Below are positions 1 to 6,294 of a stretch of DNA of 9,123 bases, piece by piece. Made by a program: the position numbers and the translations under genes. A model generated the notes under the pieces. It ran no database searches and was not told the DNA's origin. It saw only the letters and a program-made list of their open reading frames with translations. Position 1 is the stretch's first letter; each line of letters opens with the position of its first letter. Source of the stretch: an uncultured Clostridia bacterium (lineage in GTDB: Bacteria > Bacillota > Clostridia > Oscillospirales > Acutalibacteraceae); assembly GCA_937901145.1 (NCBI GenBank), contig CALCHE010000248.1:1-9123 (forward strand). The letters run 5' to 3'.

Positions 1-1390
1 TCAAGCCTATCTCTTCATTATTTAGGTCAAAGTATGCACTGCCTCCGATGCTTTCCAGTCGGCCTGCTCGGATAAGGTCGGCGGTGATGCTGAAAACTTT
101 AAGCATATCCAGTACTGCAGTACCATCCTTCGAGAGACCGTATTTCCACACGGTTTCCTTATGAGAGCCTCCCCAGCAATTTTCACCGCTTGCCTGAGCA
201 AAGCCTTCAGAGGTTATGCAGAATATGTATGTTGATTCTGAGAGAGTATCCTTATCGTGAAAATAGGCTATCCCGTCAAGCTGTGTACTTTTTACTCCGT
301 AAGCGGACTGAATAAGCTGAGAAAATTCTACGATGCCGTTTATGTGTGCGTTGTTTTCCTTTTGTGCCTGTTTCTGCGCAAAACTCATTCTTTCACCTAA
401 AGAGGTTGACTGCGGTTCTGCAGGAGCATAGCTTTCCACGGTTACCATAAGACCACCGTCATATTCGAGAGAAAGCGCCATAATTGGAACTTTATAAACT
501 TCTCCGCCATAGCTTAAATCGATAACATCACAGATTTCTATTCTCGGATCACCTAAAAGCTGTACAACCTTGCAGGGCTTGTATTCTTTTATAAGAGAAT
601 TTTCACCGAATACACTCTCTCCTACTGTATCAAGTCTTTCCTGTGTCATAATGGGAGAAATAAATTCAAAGCCGTTGCTCCCTACACCTGACTGCAGTGT
701 AGTCTCATTATCGATACAGCAGTTAATATAGCCGAGACAGCAGAAGGAATCAGCAAACTCAGGCTCACTTATTCTGTTTTCATTAAGAAGGTCATAATCC
801 GCCTCCGTGAATGTGACCATTTCAAAAAGGCCGTCACGGTTCACAAGACAATTTTTACCGAGATAACCGGCAAGGTAGCCGAGAGCATCACGACAGCTGT
901 AACCGCTTAATTTATCCTCGGCAATAAGAAGAGTACCGTCAGCTTCCTCGAGCGACACGCACTCTTCACCGAGAACATTACAAATGTCCGTAAAGTATTC
1001 CTGTGCTGTGTGTTCGCCCTCATTGAGAGTAGATTTATAAGTTTTCTCTGCAGCATCCTTCATAGCATCGTAAGCAACAAAAGAAACGTCTCCGTCTTTA
1101 ACTGTAGGCTTTTCCGCTTTGAAGGTGCCGAGAAGGATTTGTTCTTCACTTCCGAGAACAGTGATTTCCGCTTTAATTTTCTCACCTGTGATGCTAACAG
1201 GAATATCCGTAGCCGTACATTCTATACAGGCTGAAAGCGCATTACCTATGCTAAGTGAAGAAGGAAACATTATGTTCTTTTTAAAAGAGCGTATATTTTC
1301 ATAAGTGTTCTGGTCTTTCACAAGCCTCACACGGAAGGTGCGGCTGTCCTCACTTATGAGAGATTTGAGATTTTCTGAAACATTTATCAC
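1..1390 (-). CDS. Phage tail hub / minor structural (Tal-like) protein, 3' end beyond window
   Basis: This frame is open for 463 codons from a GTG at 1390 to the left edge, with no stop, so the C-terminus is missing. GTG is preceded by GGCGGTG a few bases upstream, and the gene starts 12 bases after the previous stop. No in-frame ATG lies near the start. Residues 1 to about 110 look like the beta-rich N-terminal hub domain of Firmicutes tail-tip proteins: a start such as SRTFRVRL, then LLGTFKAEKP and VSFVAYDAM, matching the usual 'G.F.v..p' and 'v.AyD.m' pattern. Residues 330-365 form a Gln/Ala/Asn-rich helical connector. Residues 425-463 (DMLKVFSITADLIRAG, then a segment like SAYFDL) match the shaft/fibre repeat that follows the hub in such proteins. 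Position directly after the tape measure and distal-tail genes supports a tail-tip role. No peptidase or depolymerase motif is visible in this part. Odd detail: paired cysteines at 217-218 and 224-225. The general role is fairly sure; receptor specificity would lie in the missing part. Confidence 0.75.
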   Translation of the reverse strand, partial: MINVSENLKSLISEDSRTFRVRLVKDQNTYENIRSFKKNIMFPSSLSIGNALSACIECTATDIPVSITGEKIKAEITVLGSEEQILLGTFKAEKPTVKDGDVSFVAYDAMKDAAEKTYKSTLNEGEHTAQEYFTDICNVLGEECVSLEEADGTLLIAEDKLSGYSCRDALGYLAGYLGKNCLVNRDGLFEMVTFTEADYDLLNENRISEPEFADSFCCLGYINCCIDNETTLQSGVGSNGFEFISPIMTQERLDTVGESVFGENSLIKEYKPCKVVQLLGDPRIEICDVIDLSYGGEVYKVPIMALSLEYDGGLMVTVESYAPAEPQSTSLGERMSFAQKQAQKENNAHINGIVEFSQLIQSAYGVKSTQLDGIAYFHDKDTLSESTYIFCITSEGFAQASGENCWGGSHKETVWKYGLSKDGTAVLDMLKVFSITADLIRAGRLESIGGSAYFDLNNEEIGL

Positions 1391-1402
1391 TTTGTCACCG
1401 CC

Positions 1403-1771
1403 TTATTTTTGCGTAAGAGTAAGATTTACAGTCGAATACTTCATAACTCCGTCTATGCAGATTTTTTTGCCGTAAACAGGATCATCGCTGTAAAAGGTGC
1501 GTGTAAGAGTTTCACCTCTTTGGTTTATAAAGGTTACAGGAAAGAATGCTTTTGTGTTTATGGCTTTATCAAGCTCTGCCACATCCTCTTCTTTCATACC
1601 TGACCATTTAAGAGCGATACTGTATTTACGTGCAATAATGTCACCGACCATATCACCCGAAGCGGTACGGCCGGTGTTTTTAGACCATATTTTATTTTCA
1701 GTAACGGCATAGCCATCCTTATCAGGTGTAACAGGCTTATATCCGTTAATTTCAAGCAGAAGCAAGTTCAT
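1403..1771 (-). CDS. Small tail-tip protein in the distal-tail (Dit) position, DUF6711-like
   Basis: A 122-residue protein starting LLLEINGYKP and rich in predicted beta strands, with a central segment TGRTASGDMVGDIIARKYSIALKW and a later TFYSDDP. This layout (short 'l.InG' start, 'r.a.Gem..d.ia.k..l.l.W', then 'Tf.vtY' and 'FyvGD'-like strands) is what I recall for DUF6711-type proteins that follow the tape measure in Firmicutes phages; the DUF number is from memory. By position it fills the slot of the distal tail protein linking tube and hub, although classical Dit proteins are about twice as long. The start is uncertain. The ATG at 1771 has only 3 bases between it and GGGAG at 1775-1779, while a TTG at 1765 (residue 3) has a normal 9-base spacer and would give a protein beginning at the LLLEING strand. 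The gene overlaps the 3' end of the tape measure gene by 14-20 bases, which suggests coupled translation. Confidence 0.65.
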   Translation of the reverse strand: MNLLLLEINGYKPVTPDKDGYAVTENKIWSKNTGRTASGDMVGDIIARKYSIALKWSGMKEEDVAELDKAINTKAFFPVTFINQRGETLTRTFYSDDPVYGKKICIDGVMKYSTVNLTLTQK

Positions 1772-4445
1772 TCACTCCCGTCATATTTTTATTCTGTTTG
1801 TTTTTCTTTACCACTGTACGGTAAAGCACTTCTCCGTCAAGATTAACGACAAGATTTATAGTTTCTGCTCCGCCGCTGTTTTTCTTAAGCTCCTCGGAAA
1901 CCACCTTTCTGATGGCACTTTCGGGAGAAACGATTTCAGGCTCTCTCTTGTTATCGCCTAAAACTGCGAGAAATTCACCGAAGTTTGCAGGAACCACGGT
2001 ACCTGTGGCGAGTTTGGGGATTTTCGGAACTGTAATGGTCTGAATTTTATCCTTGAAGGGCTGTGCAGAGCCTATCTTGATTTCCTTAAGCTTCTTAAGA
2101 GCAGTATTAATACCGTCAAAAGGCTTTTTGATGATGGCATTAATACCATCGATGAGCTTATTGATTATGGTTTTCAAAGAAGTAAGGATGCCGTCTTTGA
2201 TATCCTTAAAGGTCTCTCCGCCCGAGGAGAATACACCTTTAACATTACTCCACGCAGTAGTAAATTTTTCTTTAAACCAATCAGGAATACCGCCGAAAAC
2301 TTCCGTTATGCCTTTCAAACGTTTCTTTGCAGCTTTTTTGATTGTTTCTTTTGTCTGCGACCATTTGATTTTTGCTTTGACAGTTTTACCCTTAATTACA
2401 GACACACGGTCTTCCCAGTTTGTCTTTAAATCTTCCTTCTTGGTGGCTATGGTTGCCTTCATCTGCACGGTTTTATCCTTAACAGCAGAAACCGTGTCAT
2501 TCCAAGCAGAAGAAAAATCAGCTTTTTTATCACTCAAAAATGTTTTTGCGTTCTGGAGTACATTTGAAAAGCCATTTGAAACATTAGAGGAAAGAGTGCC
2601 CCAATCTATTTGATTTATGAGCATACTTATGCCCATACCAACAGTCGCACCAACAACAGCCCCTGCAGTACCGCCCACAGTAAAACCTACAACTGCTCCA
2701 CCTATGCCGCAAAGAGCTGTAACTATCATCCCAATAATTTCATCGGAACTCAAGTTGCCATCGCTATCAAAAGACATATCAACTATAGACATTGAAAAAT
2801 CAGTAGCCAAAGTAGCACCGATTGCCGCACCACCTGCTCCTCCTAAGCTGAAACCGATTATTCCGCCCGCTATACCTCCGAGTGCCATAATTGCATACTT
2901 TGCAATCTCTTCTCCTGTAAGAGTACCATCGGTGTTGAATGAAAGTTCATTAACGGCAAAACTTACAGCTGTACCTAAAGCAATACCGACAGCTGCTCCT
3001 GGAACACCGCCCACGGTGAAACCTACAATACCTCCAGCTATACTTGTCAAAGCCATAGTCACTAAGGAGAGAATCTCTTCACCATTCAGTTTTCCGTTAT
3101 GGTCAAATGTCAAGGATGAAATAATCAAACTTATTCCCACACCTGCAACAGTACCAATTATTGCACCAGGAACACCTCCAAGACTAAAGCCGATAACAGC
3201 TCCTACAATTCCACTTAATGCGGATATTATTTTTTCTGCAATCTGCTCGCCTGAAAGATCTTCCCAGTCTACAAATACATCATTAAAAGTAATCTTAAGA
3301 GAACCAACGAACTCTTTAAGTCTTTTTTGAAAATCGGTAAGAGATTTTTCTGCTTTTGAAGTATCAACATCTACAGGTATACTGTTAGAGACTGTCGTTA
3401 TGCCTCCTATCGTCCCTGCCGTGCTTCCCGATGAAGAACTATCATCACTGAGCTTATTGATTTTATCGAAACCCATCAGTTCACGCTTCTGCGCCTCTGC
3501 CGTTTCTTTGACCGCATCGGTGAGAGCGTTCTGATTTTCTACGCTCGTTCCTATGGCATCGCTTATGCCCTCATAGGTTTCAACTCCCCCACCGCTCGAA
3601 GAAATATCCCAGTCGAAAATAGCGGCAAGGTTTTCGAGAACACTGCTTGCTATACTGTTAAGCCACAGCATCGCCTTATTGAGATTCTGCACTGCCGGGA
3701 GCAGGGTATTCATAAAGATGGTACCTACAGTACCTGAGAATTCTCTCCACTGCTCTGTAAGTATTCTCGTCTGATTCGCCCAACTATCCTGTGTCCTTAC
3801 GAAATCGCCCTGTGCCAGAGCTGTCTGCGACATTACGTAGTTATAACGAAGCATTACCTTCTCTGCCTGGCTCATAGCAGAGATTTTCTTATTAATTCCC
3901 TGAGTATAAGCAAACTGCTGCAGGTTAGCTTCGGTCATTACTATGCCGAACTGCTTTAGTGTTTCCGTCTCGCCTGTAAAAATCGAGTTTAACGCAGTAG
4001 AGGTAACACTTTGCGCCTTGTTGTAAAAGGATGCCATATCAGCCGATAAGCCCGTGAGAGTGAGTGCCATATCTGCAGCTTTATCATCGACTATTTGCAT
4101 ACCCTTAGCCATAGCCATATAGGTGGAGCCCGTCTGCTTTGCCGTCAGCTTTGAAATACCGTAGGTTTCAATAGCAGTATCAGCAAATTCTTCCATTTTG
4201 CCCTTCAGCTGACCAAAGGAAACATCGACTACATTCTGTACCTCCTGAATGTCAGAAGCGGTGTTTATCGCCTCTTTGCCGAAGTTAACTACCGCTTTAA
4301 CAGAGAAAGCAGTGCCCATAGCAAGGCCAATCTTGCCGAGCATTGATTTCATACCCGTGAGACCGCTTGTTATCTGCTTCGTTCCGGCATTGAACCCTTT
4401 AGTATCAATCCTTGTATTAAAATTTAAATATCCGTCAACAGCCAT
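1752..4445 (-). CDS. Phage tail tape measure protein
   Basis: A protein of about 897 residues, the longest gene in the window, which sets tail length and is threaded through the tail tube. The frame is open back to a GTG at 4454, but AAAGGAG (4454-4460) overlaps that GTG and sits 8 bases before the ATG at 4445, so ATG is the likely start. Numbering from it: an N-terminal segment with ISKLTAKQTG and GETETLKQFGIVMTEANLQ (158-176), a signature of Firmicutes tape measures; a Ser/Gly linker near 336-355; four 56-residue glycine-rich repeats at 396-619; a lysine-rich helical part with Trp-anchored 29-residue repeats at 648-705; and the usual C-terminal region with LATGTVVPANFGEF (812-825) and EPEIVSPESAIRKV (835-848). 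The glycine-rich hydrophobic repeats could act in membrane passage during DNA entry, as is known for tape measures generally. At the usual ~0.15 nm per residue the tail would be about 135 nm (inference). No peptidase or lysozyme domain is seen. Confidence 0.95.
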   Translation of the reverse strand: MAVDGYLNFNTRIDTKGFNAGTKQITSGLTGMKSMLGKIGLAMGTAFSVKAVVNFGKEAINTASDIQEVQNVVDVSFGQLKGKMEEFADTAIETYGISKLTAKQTGSTYMAMAKGMQIVDDKAADMALTLTGLSADMASFYNKAQSVTSTALNSIFTGETETLKQFGIVMTEANLQQFAYTQGINKKISAMSQAEKVMLRYNYVMSQTALAQGDFVRTQDSWANQTRILTEQWREFSGTVGTIFMNTLLPAVQNLNKAMLWLNSIASSVLENLAAIFDWDISSSGGGVETYEGISDAIGTSVENQNALTDAVKETAEAQKRELMGFDKINKLSDDSSSSGSTAGTIGGITTVSNSIPVDVDTSKAEKSLTDFQKRLKEFVGSLKITFNDVFVDWEDLSGEQIAEKIISALSGIVGAVIGFSLGGVPGAIIGTVAGVGISLIISSLTFDHNGKLNGEEILSLVTMALTSIAGGIVGFTVGGVPGAAVGIALGTAVSFAVNELSFNTDGTLTGEEIAKYAIMALGGIAGGIIGFSLGGAGGAAIGATLATDFSMSIVDMSFDSDGNLSSDEIIGMIVTALCGIGGAVVGFTVGGTAGAVVGATVGMGISMLINQIDWGTLSSNVSNGFSNVLQNAKTFLSDKKADFSSAWNDTVSAVKDKTVQMKATIATKKEDLKTNWEDRVSVIKGKTVKAKIKWSQTKETIKKAAKKRLKGITEVFGGIPDWFKEKFTTAWSNVKGVFSSGGETFKDIKDGILTSLKTIINKLIDGINAIIKKPFDGINTALKKLKEIKIGSAQPFKDKIQTITVPKIPKLATGTVVPANFGEFLAVLGDNKREPEIVSPESAIRKVVSEELKKNSGGAETINLVVNLDGEVLYRTVVKKNKQNKNMTGVNELASA
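2331..2504 (-). repeat. Two 29-residue Trp-anchored lysine-rich repeats in the tape measure gene
   Basis: The two units start at Trp 648 and Trp 677 of the tape measure (numbered from ATG 4445). They share W-(N/E)-D-x-V-S-x-(V/I)-K-(D/G)-K-T-V-x-x-K followed by a T-K-(K)-E-x-(L/I)-K stretch. They are predicted helical and strongly basic. The similarity is clear in the first half of each unit and weaker after it. Confidence 0.6.
2589..3260 (-). repeat. Four tandem 56-residue (168-base) repeats in the tape measure gene
   Basis: Units lie at 3093-3260, 2925-3092, 2757-2924 and 2589-2756, each exactly 168 bases, with no gaps between them. The protein consensus is L-(S/T/N)-G-E-E-I, an Ala/Leu helix, then (G)-G-x-(V/I)-(V/I)-G-F-(S/T)-(L/V)-G-G-x-x-G-A-x-x-G, a second hydrophobic stretch, and F-(D/N)-x-(D/N)-G before the next unit. 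The last unit ends in a divergent segment (INQIDW) without the acidic loop, and the loop before the first unit is degenerate (VDWEDLSGEQI). The nucleotide copies are clearly diverged while the protein pattern is kept, so the duplications are not recent. Confidence 0.9.
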
Positions 4446-4453
4446 AGTACCCA

Positions 4454-4460
4454 CTCCTTT
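4454..4460 (-). promoter_or_regulatory. Ribosome binding site of the tape measure gene
   Basis: On the minus strand this reads AAAGGAG, with an 8-base spacer to the ATG at 4445-4443. Its last G is the first base of an in-frame GTG (4454-4452), so the GTG cannot be served by this site. This decides the start in favour of the ATG and removes three residues from the longest reading frame. Confidence 0.75.
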
Positions 4461-4486
4461 CCGGCTGTCGCCTGTAAAAGTCTGCG

Positions 4487-4503
4487 GGTACGCTTGGTAC
4501 GCT
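4487..4503. repeat. Short direct repeat in the spacer before the tape measure gene
   Basis: GGTACGCT occurs at 4487-4494 and again at 4496-4503, separated by one T. It lies in the 54-base stretch between the stop of the small zinc-ribbon gene (4515) and the tape measure ribosome site (4460), a long spacer for this compact operon. No hairpin of note or open frame is seen. It may be a chance duplication. Confidence 0.4.
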
Positions 4504-4514
4504 GTGCAGATTAT

Positions 4515-4634
4515 TTACTTGTTTTCATAGTTATTAACCGTTTTACATTTTCTGCAAACGATTTGTATTATGCCGCTGAAAACACCTTCGAAGAGTATTC
4601 TTCCGCATTTCTTACAGCAATATTTTTTCATCAT
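4515..4634 (-). CDS. Small Com-like zinc-ribbon protein (39 aa)
   Basis: This short frame fills most of the gap between the Gp15-type chaperone and the tape measure. It starts with tandem ATG codons (4634 or 4631), has AAGGTG about 8 bases upstream overlapping the previous stop, and ends at TAA 4517-4515. The protein has two CxxC pairs, C7-K-K-C10 and C27-R-K-C30, and the segment CGRILFEGVFSGIIQIVCRK. The spacing and the pattern C-G-(R/K)-x-L-F ... G-x-I-x-I-x-C-x-x-C-K-x-x-N match the Com family of phage Mu-type zinc-finger proteins. Mu Com binds mom mRNA and activates its translation; I see no mom-like gene here, so that role cannot be carried over. It is co-directional and closely spaced with tail genes, so it is transcribed with them. 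An RNA- or DNA-binding regulator, or a small structural/chaperone factor, are both possible. Confidence 0.75.
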   Translation of the reverse strand: MMKKYCCKKCGRILFEGVFSGIIQIVCRKCKTVNNYENK

Positions 4635-4646
4635 AGTTTTCACACC

Positions 4647-5210
4647 TTACAATATCAAATCCTCAAGAACAGCATTCAGCTCTACTTCCGCTTTGATGTC
4701 TTCGGGAGTTTTTATATTGATAAGGTCTCTGTTTTTCCTGTAAAATTCTTTTTCGTATTTATCGAGAGGCTTGCCCTGTGCTCTTTTCTGCCGTATGCTC
4801 ATCACAGTAGAGAAAAGACCTTCTCCGATTTCGCCGAAAAAGCCCAGGAATTCCCACCAATGCAGATATTCCCTTTCTCTGACCATACAGCCTGCAGCTT
4901 TATTGATAGCCGGGAAGATGATATTTTCATCCTGTCTCCAGTCAATCATCTTCTGTCTTTCCGGCTCACTCTGGGGCATATCACCGCCACCGACAAACCA
5001 GTAAGCCTTATCTACAGCCTCCTGCAGATGCTCATCGGGAATACTTTCAAAGTCAGGAAATATATTCGCCAGGCATATATAAGCCTGATCCTGTGGGGTA
5101 AGCTCTCCATCGTCAAAAGCGGCATATATACGAAGAATGGTACGGAAATCACTTCTTATCTCATACTCTCTGCCACCGACAGCGAGAGTTTTCGGTAAAA
5201 CACCTATCAT
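4647..5210 (-). CDS. Gp15-family tail assembly protein (tail chaperone 2)
   Basis: A 187-residue protein with the hallmarks of the bacteriophage Gp15 family: an N-terminal LPKTLAVGGREYEIRSDFRT block (residues 5-24), an acidic helical middle, MIDWRQDENIIFPAINKAAG (about 88-107), LHWWEFLGFF (about 116-125), and a C-terminal basic helix with SIRQKRAQGKPLDKYEKEFY. The family sits just before the tape measure gene in many Firmicutes siphoviruses and is the likely counterpart of the lambda T-domain chaperone part that binds the tape measure. The chaperone role is an inference from position. The ATG at 5210 overlaps the preceding stop as ATGA, and no good separate ribosome site is seen, so translation is probably coupled to the gene before it. 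Confidence 0.85.
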   Translation of the reverse strand: MIGVLPKTLAVGGREYEIRSDFRTILRIYAAFDDGELTPQDQAYICLANIFPDFESIPDEHLQEAVDKAYWFVGGGDMPQSEPERQKMIDWRQDENIIFPAINKAAGCMVREREYLHWWEFLGFFGEIGEGLFSTVMSIRQKRAQGKPLDKYEKEFYRKNRDLINIKTPEDIKAEVELNAVLEDLIL

Positions 5211-5701
5211 TTCTGCATACTCATAAGAAACTCAATCTGTTCGGGAGTGAATTTCATATCTGCAAAATTGGCAGGCTGTGCTGCAGGAGCTGTCTTGGTC
5301 TCGGGAAGGTATTTATTAAGCTTTGTATTGCCTTTAAAGGCGGCACCACTTGCATTCATATCTGCTATTACTACAGGGACAAAGGCTTCAAAGAATGCCA
5401 TAAACAGAAGATTTCCGTCTTCGAGCGGAGAAAGACAGTTGACATCACCGAATGCATGAGCGGAAATATCCGTACCGAAAACACGGTCAAGCTCTTTCTT
5501 CATCTCAGCATCGACTTCTGCCAACAGTTCGGGAGTATTCTCTTCTTTGTCCAGCCTTGCGAGAATGGTATCAAACACCGCCGATGCATCGTTGATTCTC
5601 TTGAGAAGATTAATATCACTGATGTTTATGGATATAACATTATTCTCATCATCGTTGAGCATATATCTTTTTATGCCCGTATTAAAATTAATGGATTTCA
5701 C
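5207..5701 (-). CDS. Tail assembly chaperone-like protein (chaperone 1)
   Basis: A 164-residue acidic protein starting from GTG at 5701 with AAGGAG about 9 bases upstream. It begins with a beta stretch (residues 1-30), then long helices including NTPELLAEVDAEMKKELDRVFG, an Ala/Phe-rich segment LLFMAFFEAFVPVVIADMN, a low-complexity PETKTAPAAQPAN linker and a final KFTPEQIEFLMSMQK helix. Length, composition and position between the tail tube and the Gp15-type gene match the first tail chaperone (lambda gpG-like, DUF6673-type) of Firmicutes phages. I recognise it by position and layout rather than by a strong motif. The stop overlaps the next start by 4 bases, and no slippery heptamer is seen near the end, so the two chaperones appear to be separate proteins and not joined by frameshifting. 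Confidence 0.65.
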   Translation of the reverse strand: MKSINFNTGIKRYMLNDDENNVISINISDINLLKRINDASAVFDTILARLDKEENTPELLAEVDAEMKKELDRVFGTDISAHAFGDVNCLSPLEDGNLLFMAFFEAFVPVVIADMNASGAAFKGNTKLNKYLPETKTAPAAQPANFADMKFTPEQIEFLMSMQK

Positions 5702-5725
5702 AGTATCTCTCCTTATAAAAGATTT

Positions 5726-5751
5726 GCCCTTCCGATGTTACTCGAAAGGGC
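5726..5751 (-). terminator. Hairpin after the major tail tube gene, possible partial terminator
   Basis: On the minus-strand transcript a 10-bp stem (GCCCUUUCGA pairing with UCGGAAGGGC, one G-U pair) encloses a 6-base loop. It starts 6 bases after the tail tube stop and is followed by AAAUCUUUUAU, a weak U-rich tract, then by the AAGGAG of the next gene. It occupies most of the 56-base gap, which is long for this operon. It may reduce read-through or protect the 3' end of the tail tube message; a strong terminator is unlikely given the imperfect U tract. Confidence 0.55.
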
Positions 5752-5757
5752 GTTTGA

Positions 5758-6282
5758 TTATTCTGCTGTAGCTGTTTCAGTAGTGAAAGCGGGAACTTTT
5801 TCGTTAAGAGTAACGGTACCCTTCTTTCTGTTTCCGCAGAAAGCTACCTTATAGGGAATTCTTACACCGCCCTGTGCACCACCGTAGGACTGAGGCTTGA
5901 TGATAGCATCTTCCACCCAGGCATCGAAGGGAGCTTGAGTTTTATCCACAAGCACCTCAAGCACTCTTGTTTTACAGGCATCACCTGTAAGACGGTTCAT
6001 AGCGATGTCCTTGATTTTTTCGTAAAATGCGCCGTCTGACGGGTCAGCATAATATGTATCCACATCGAAATCAGGCTCATAGCCCTCATCATCGACAGAT
6101 GTTTCATCAAGGATATTCTTTTTGGTTGTTGTCTGAGGATTGAGATTTACGGCTAAATCCTCCACATCCTTGCCGATGATAAACCACTTAGCGGATGAAG
6201 CATCCGCATCAGGAGTAAAGTTTTCATCAACATAATGGATTAATGCGCTTCTTCTAAGCTTTGTTACAGCATTTTCAGGCAT
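5758..6282 (-). CDS. Major tail tube protein
   Basis: A 174-residue protein in the tail-tube position. It starts at ATG 6282 with TAGGAGG at a normal distance. The middle has the pattern of Firmicutes siphovirus tube proteins: WFIIGKDVEDLAVNLNPQTTTKKNIL (here residues 33-58), followed by an acidic segment (DETSVDDEGYEPDFDVDTYY), then DPSDGAFYEKIKDIAMNRL, and C-terminal strands including GGVRIPYKVAFCGNRKKGTVTL. The 'd.lt.. .np.t....yi.e....' layout is the part most typical of the family. Tube proteins stack as hexamers around the tape measure. There is no extra Ig-like domain at the C-terminus; the protein simply ends in a short Thr/Ala-rich tail. This should be the most abundant tail product, which fits its strong ribosome site and the hairpin after it. 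Confidence 0.85.
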   Translation of the reverse strand: MPENAVTKLRRSALIHYVDENFTPDADASSAKWFIIGKDVEDLAVNLNPQTTTKKNILDETSVDDEGYEPDFDVDTYYADPSDGAFYEKIKDIAMNRLTGDACKTRVLEVLVDKTQAPFDAWVEDAIIKPQSYGGAQGGVRIPYKVAFCGNRKKGTVTLNEKVPAFTTETATAE

Positions 6283-6294
6283 TATTTATACCTC

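Noticed and set aside
2589..3260. A separate membrane-protein gene with several transmembrane segments
   Set aside because: The hydrophobic glycine-rich segments are inside one continuous tape measure frame with family signatures on both sides; such segments are common in tape measures.
2617..3330. Long plus-strand open frame with a Pro/Ala/Thr-rich repetitive product
   Set aside because: It is the antisense of the glycine-rich repeats of the tape measure gene: Gly and Ala codons read backwards give Pro, Ala and Thr codons. The repeat pattern and length follow the minus-strand gene exactly, and no ribosome site was noted.
4494..5198. 234-codon plus-strand open frame across the chaperone region
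   Set aside because: It lies opposite the Gp15-family gene and the zinc-ribbon gene, both of which have family motifs and ribosome sites. Its product shows no recognisable motif.
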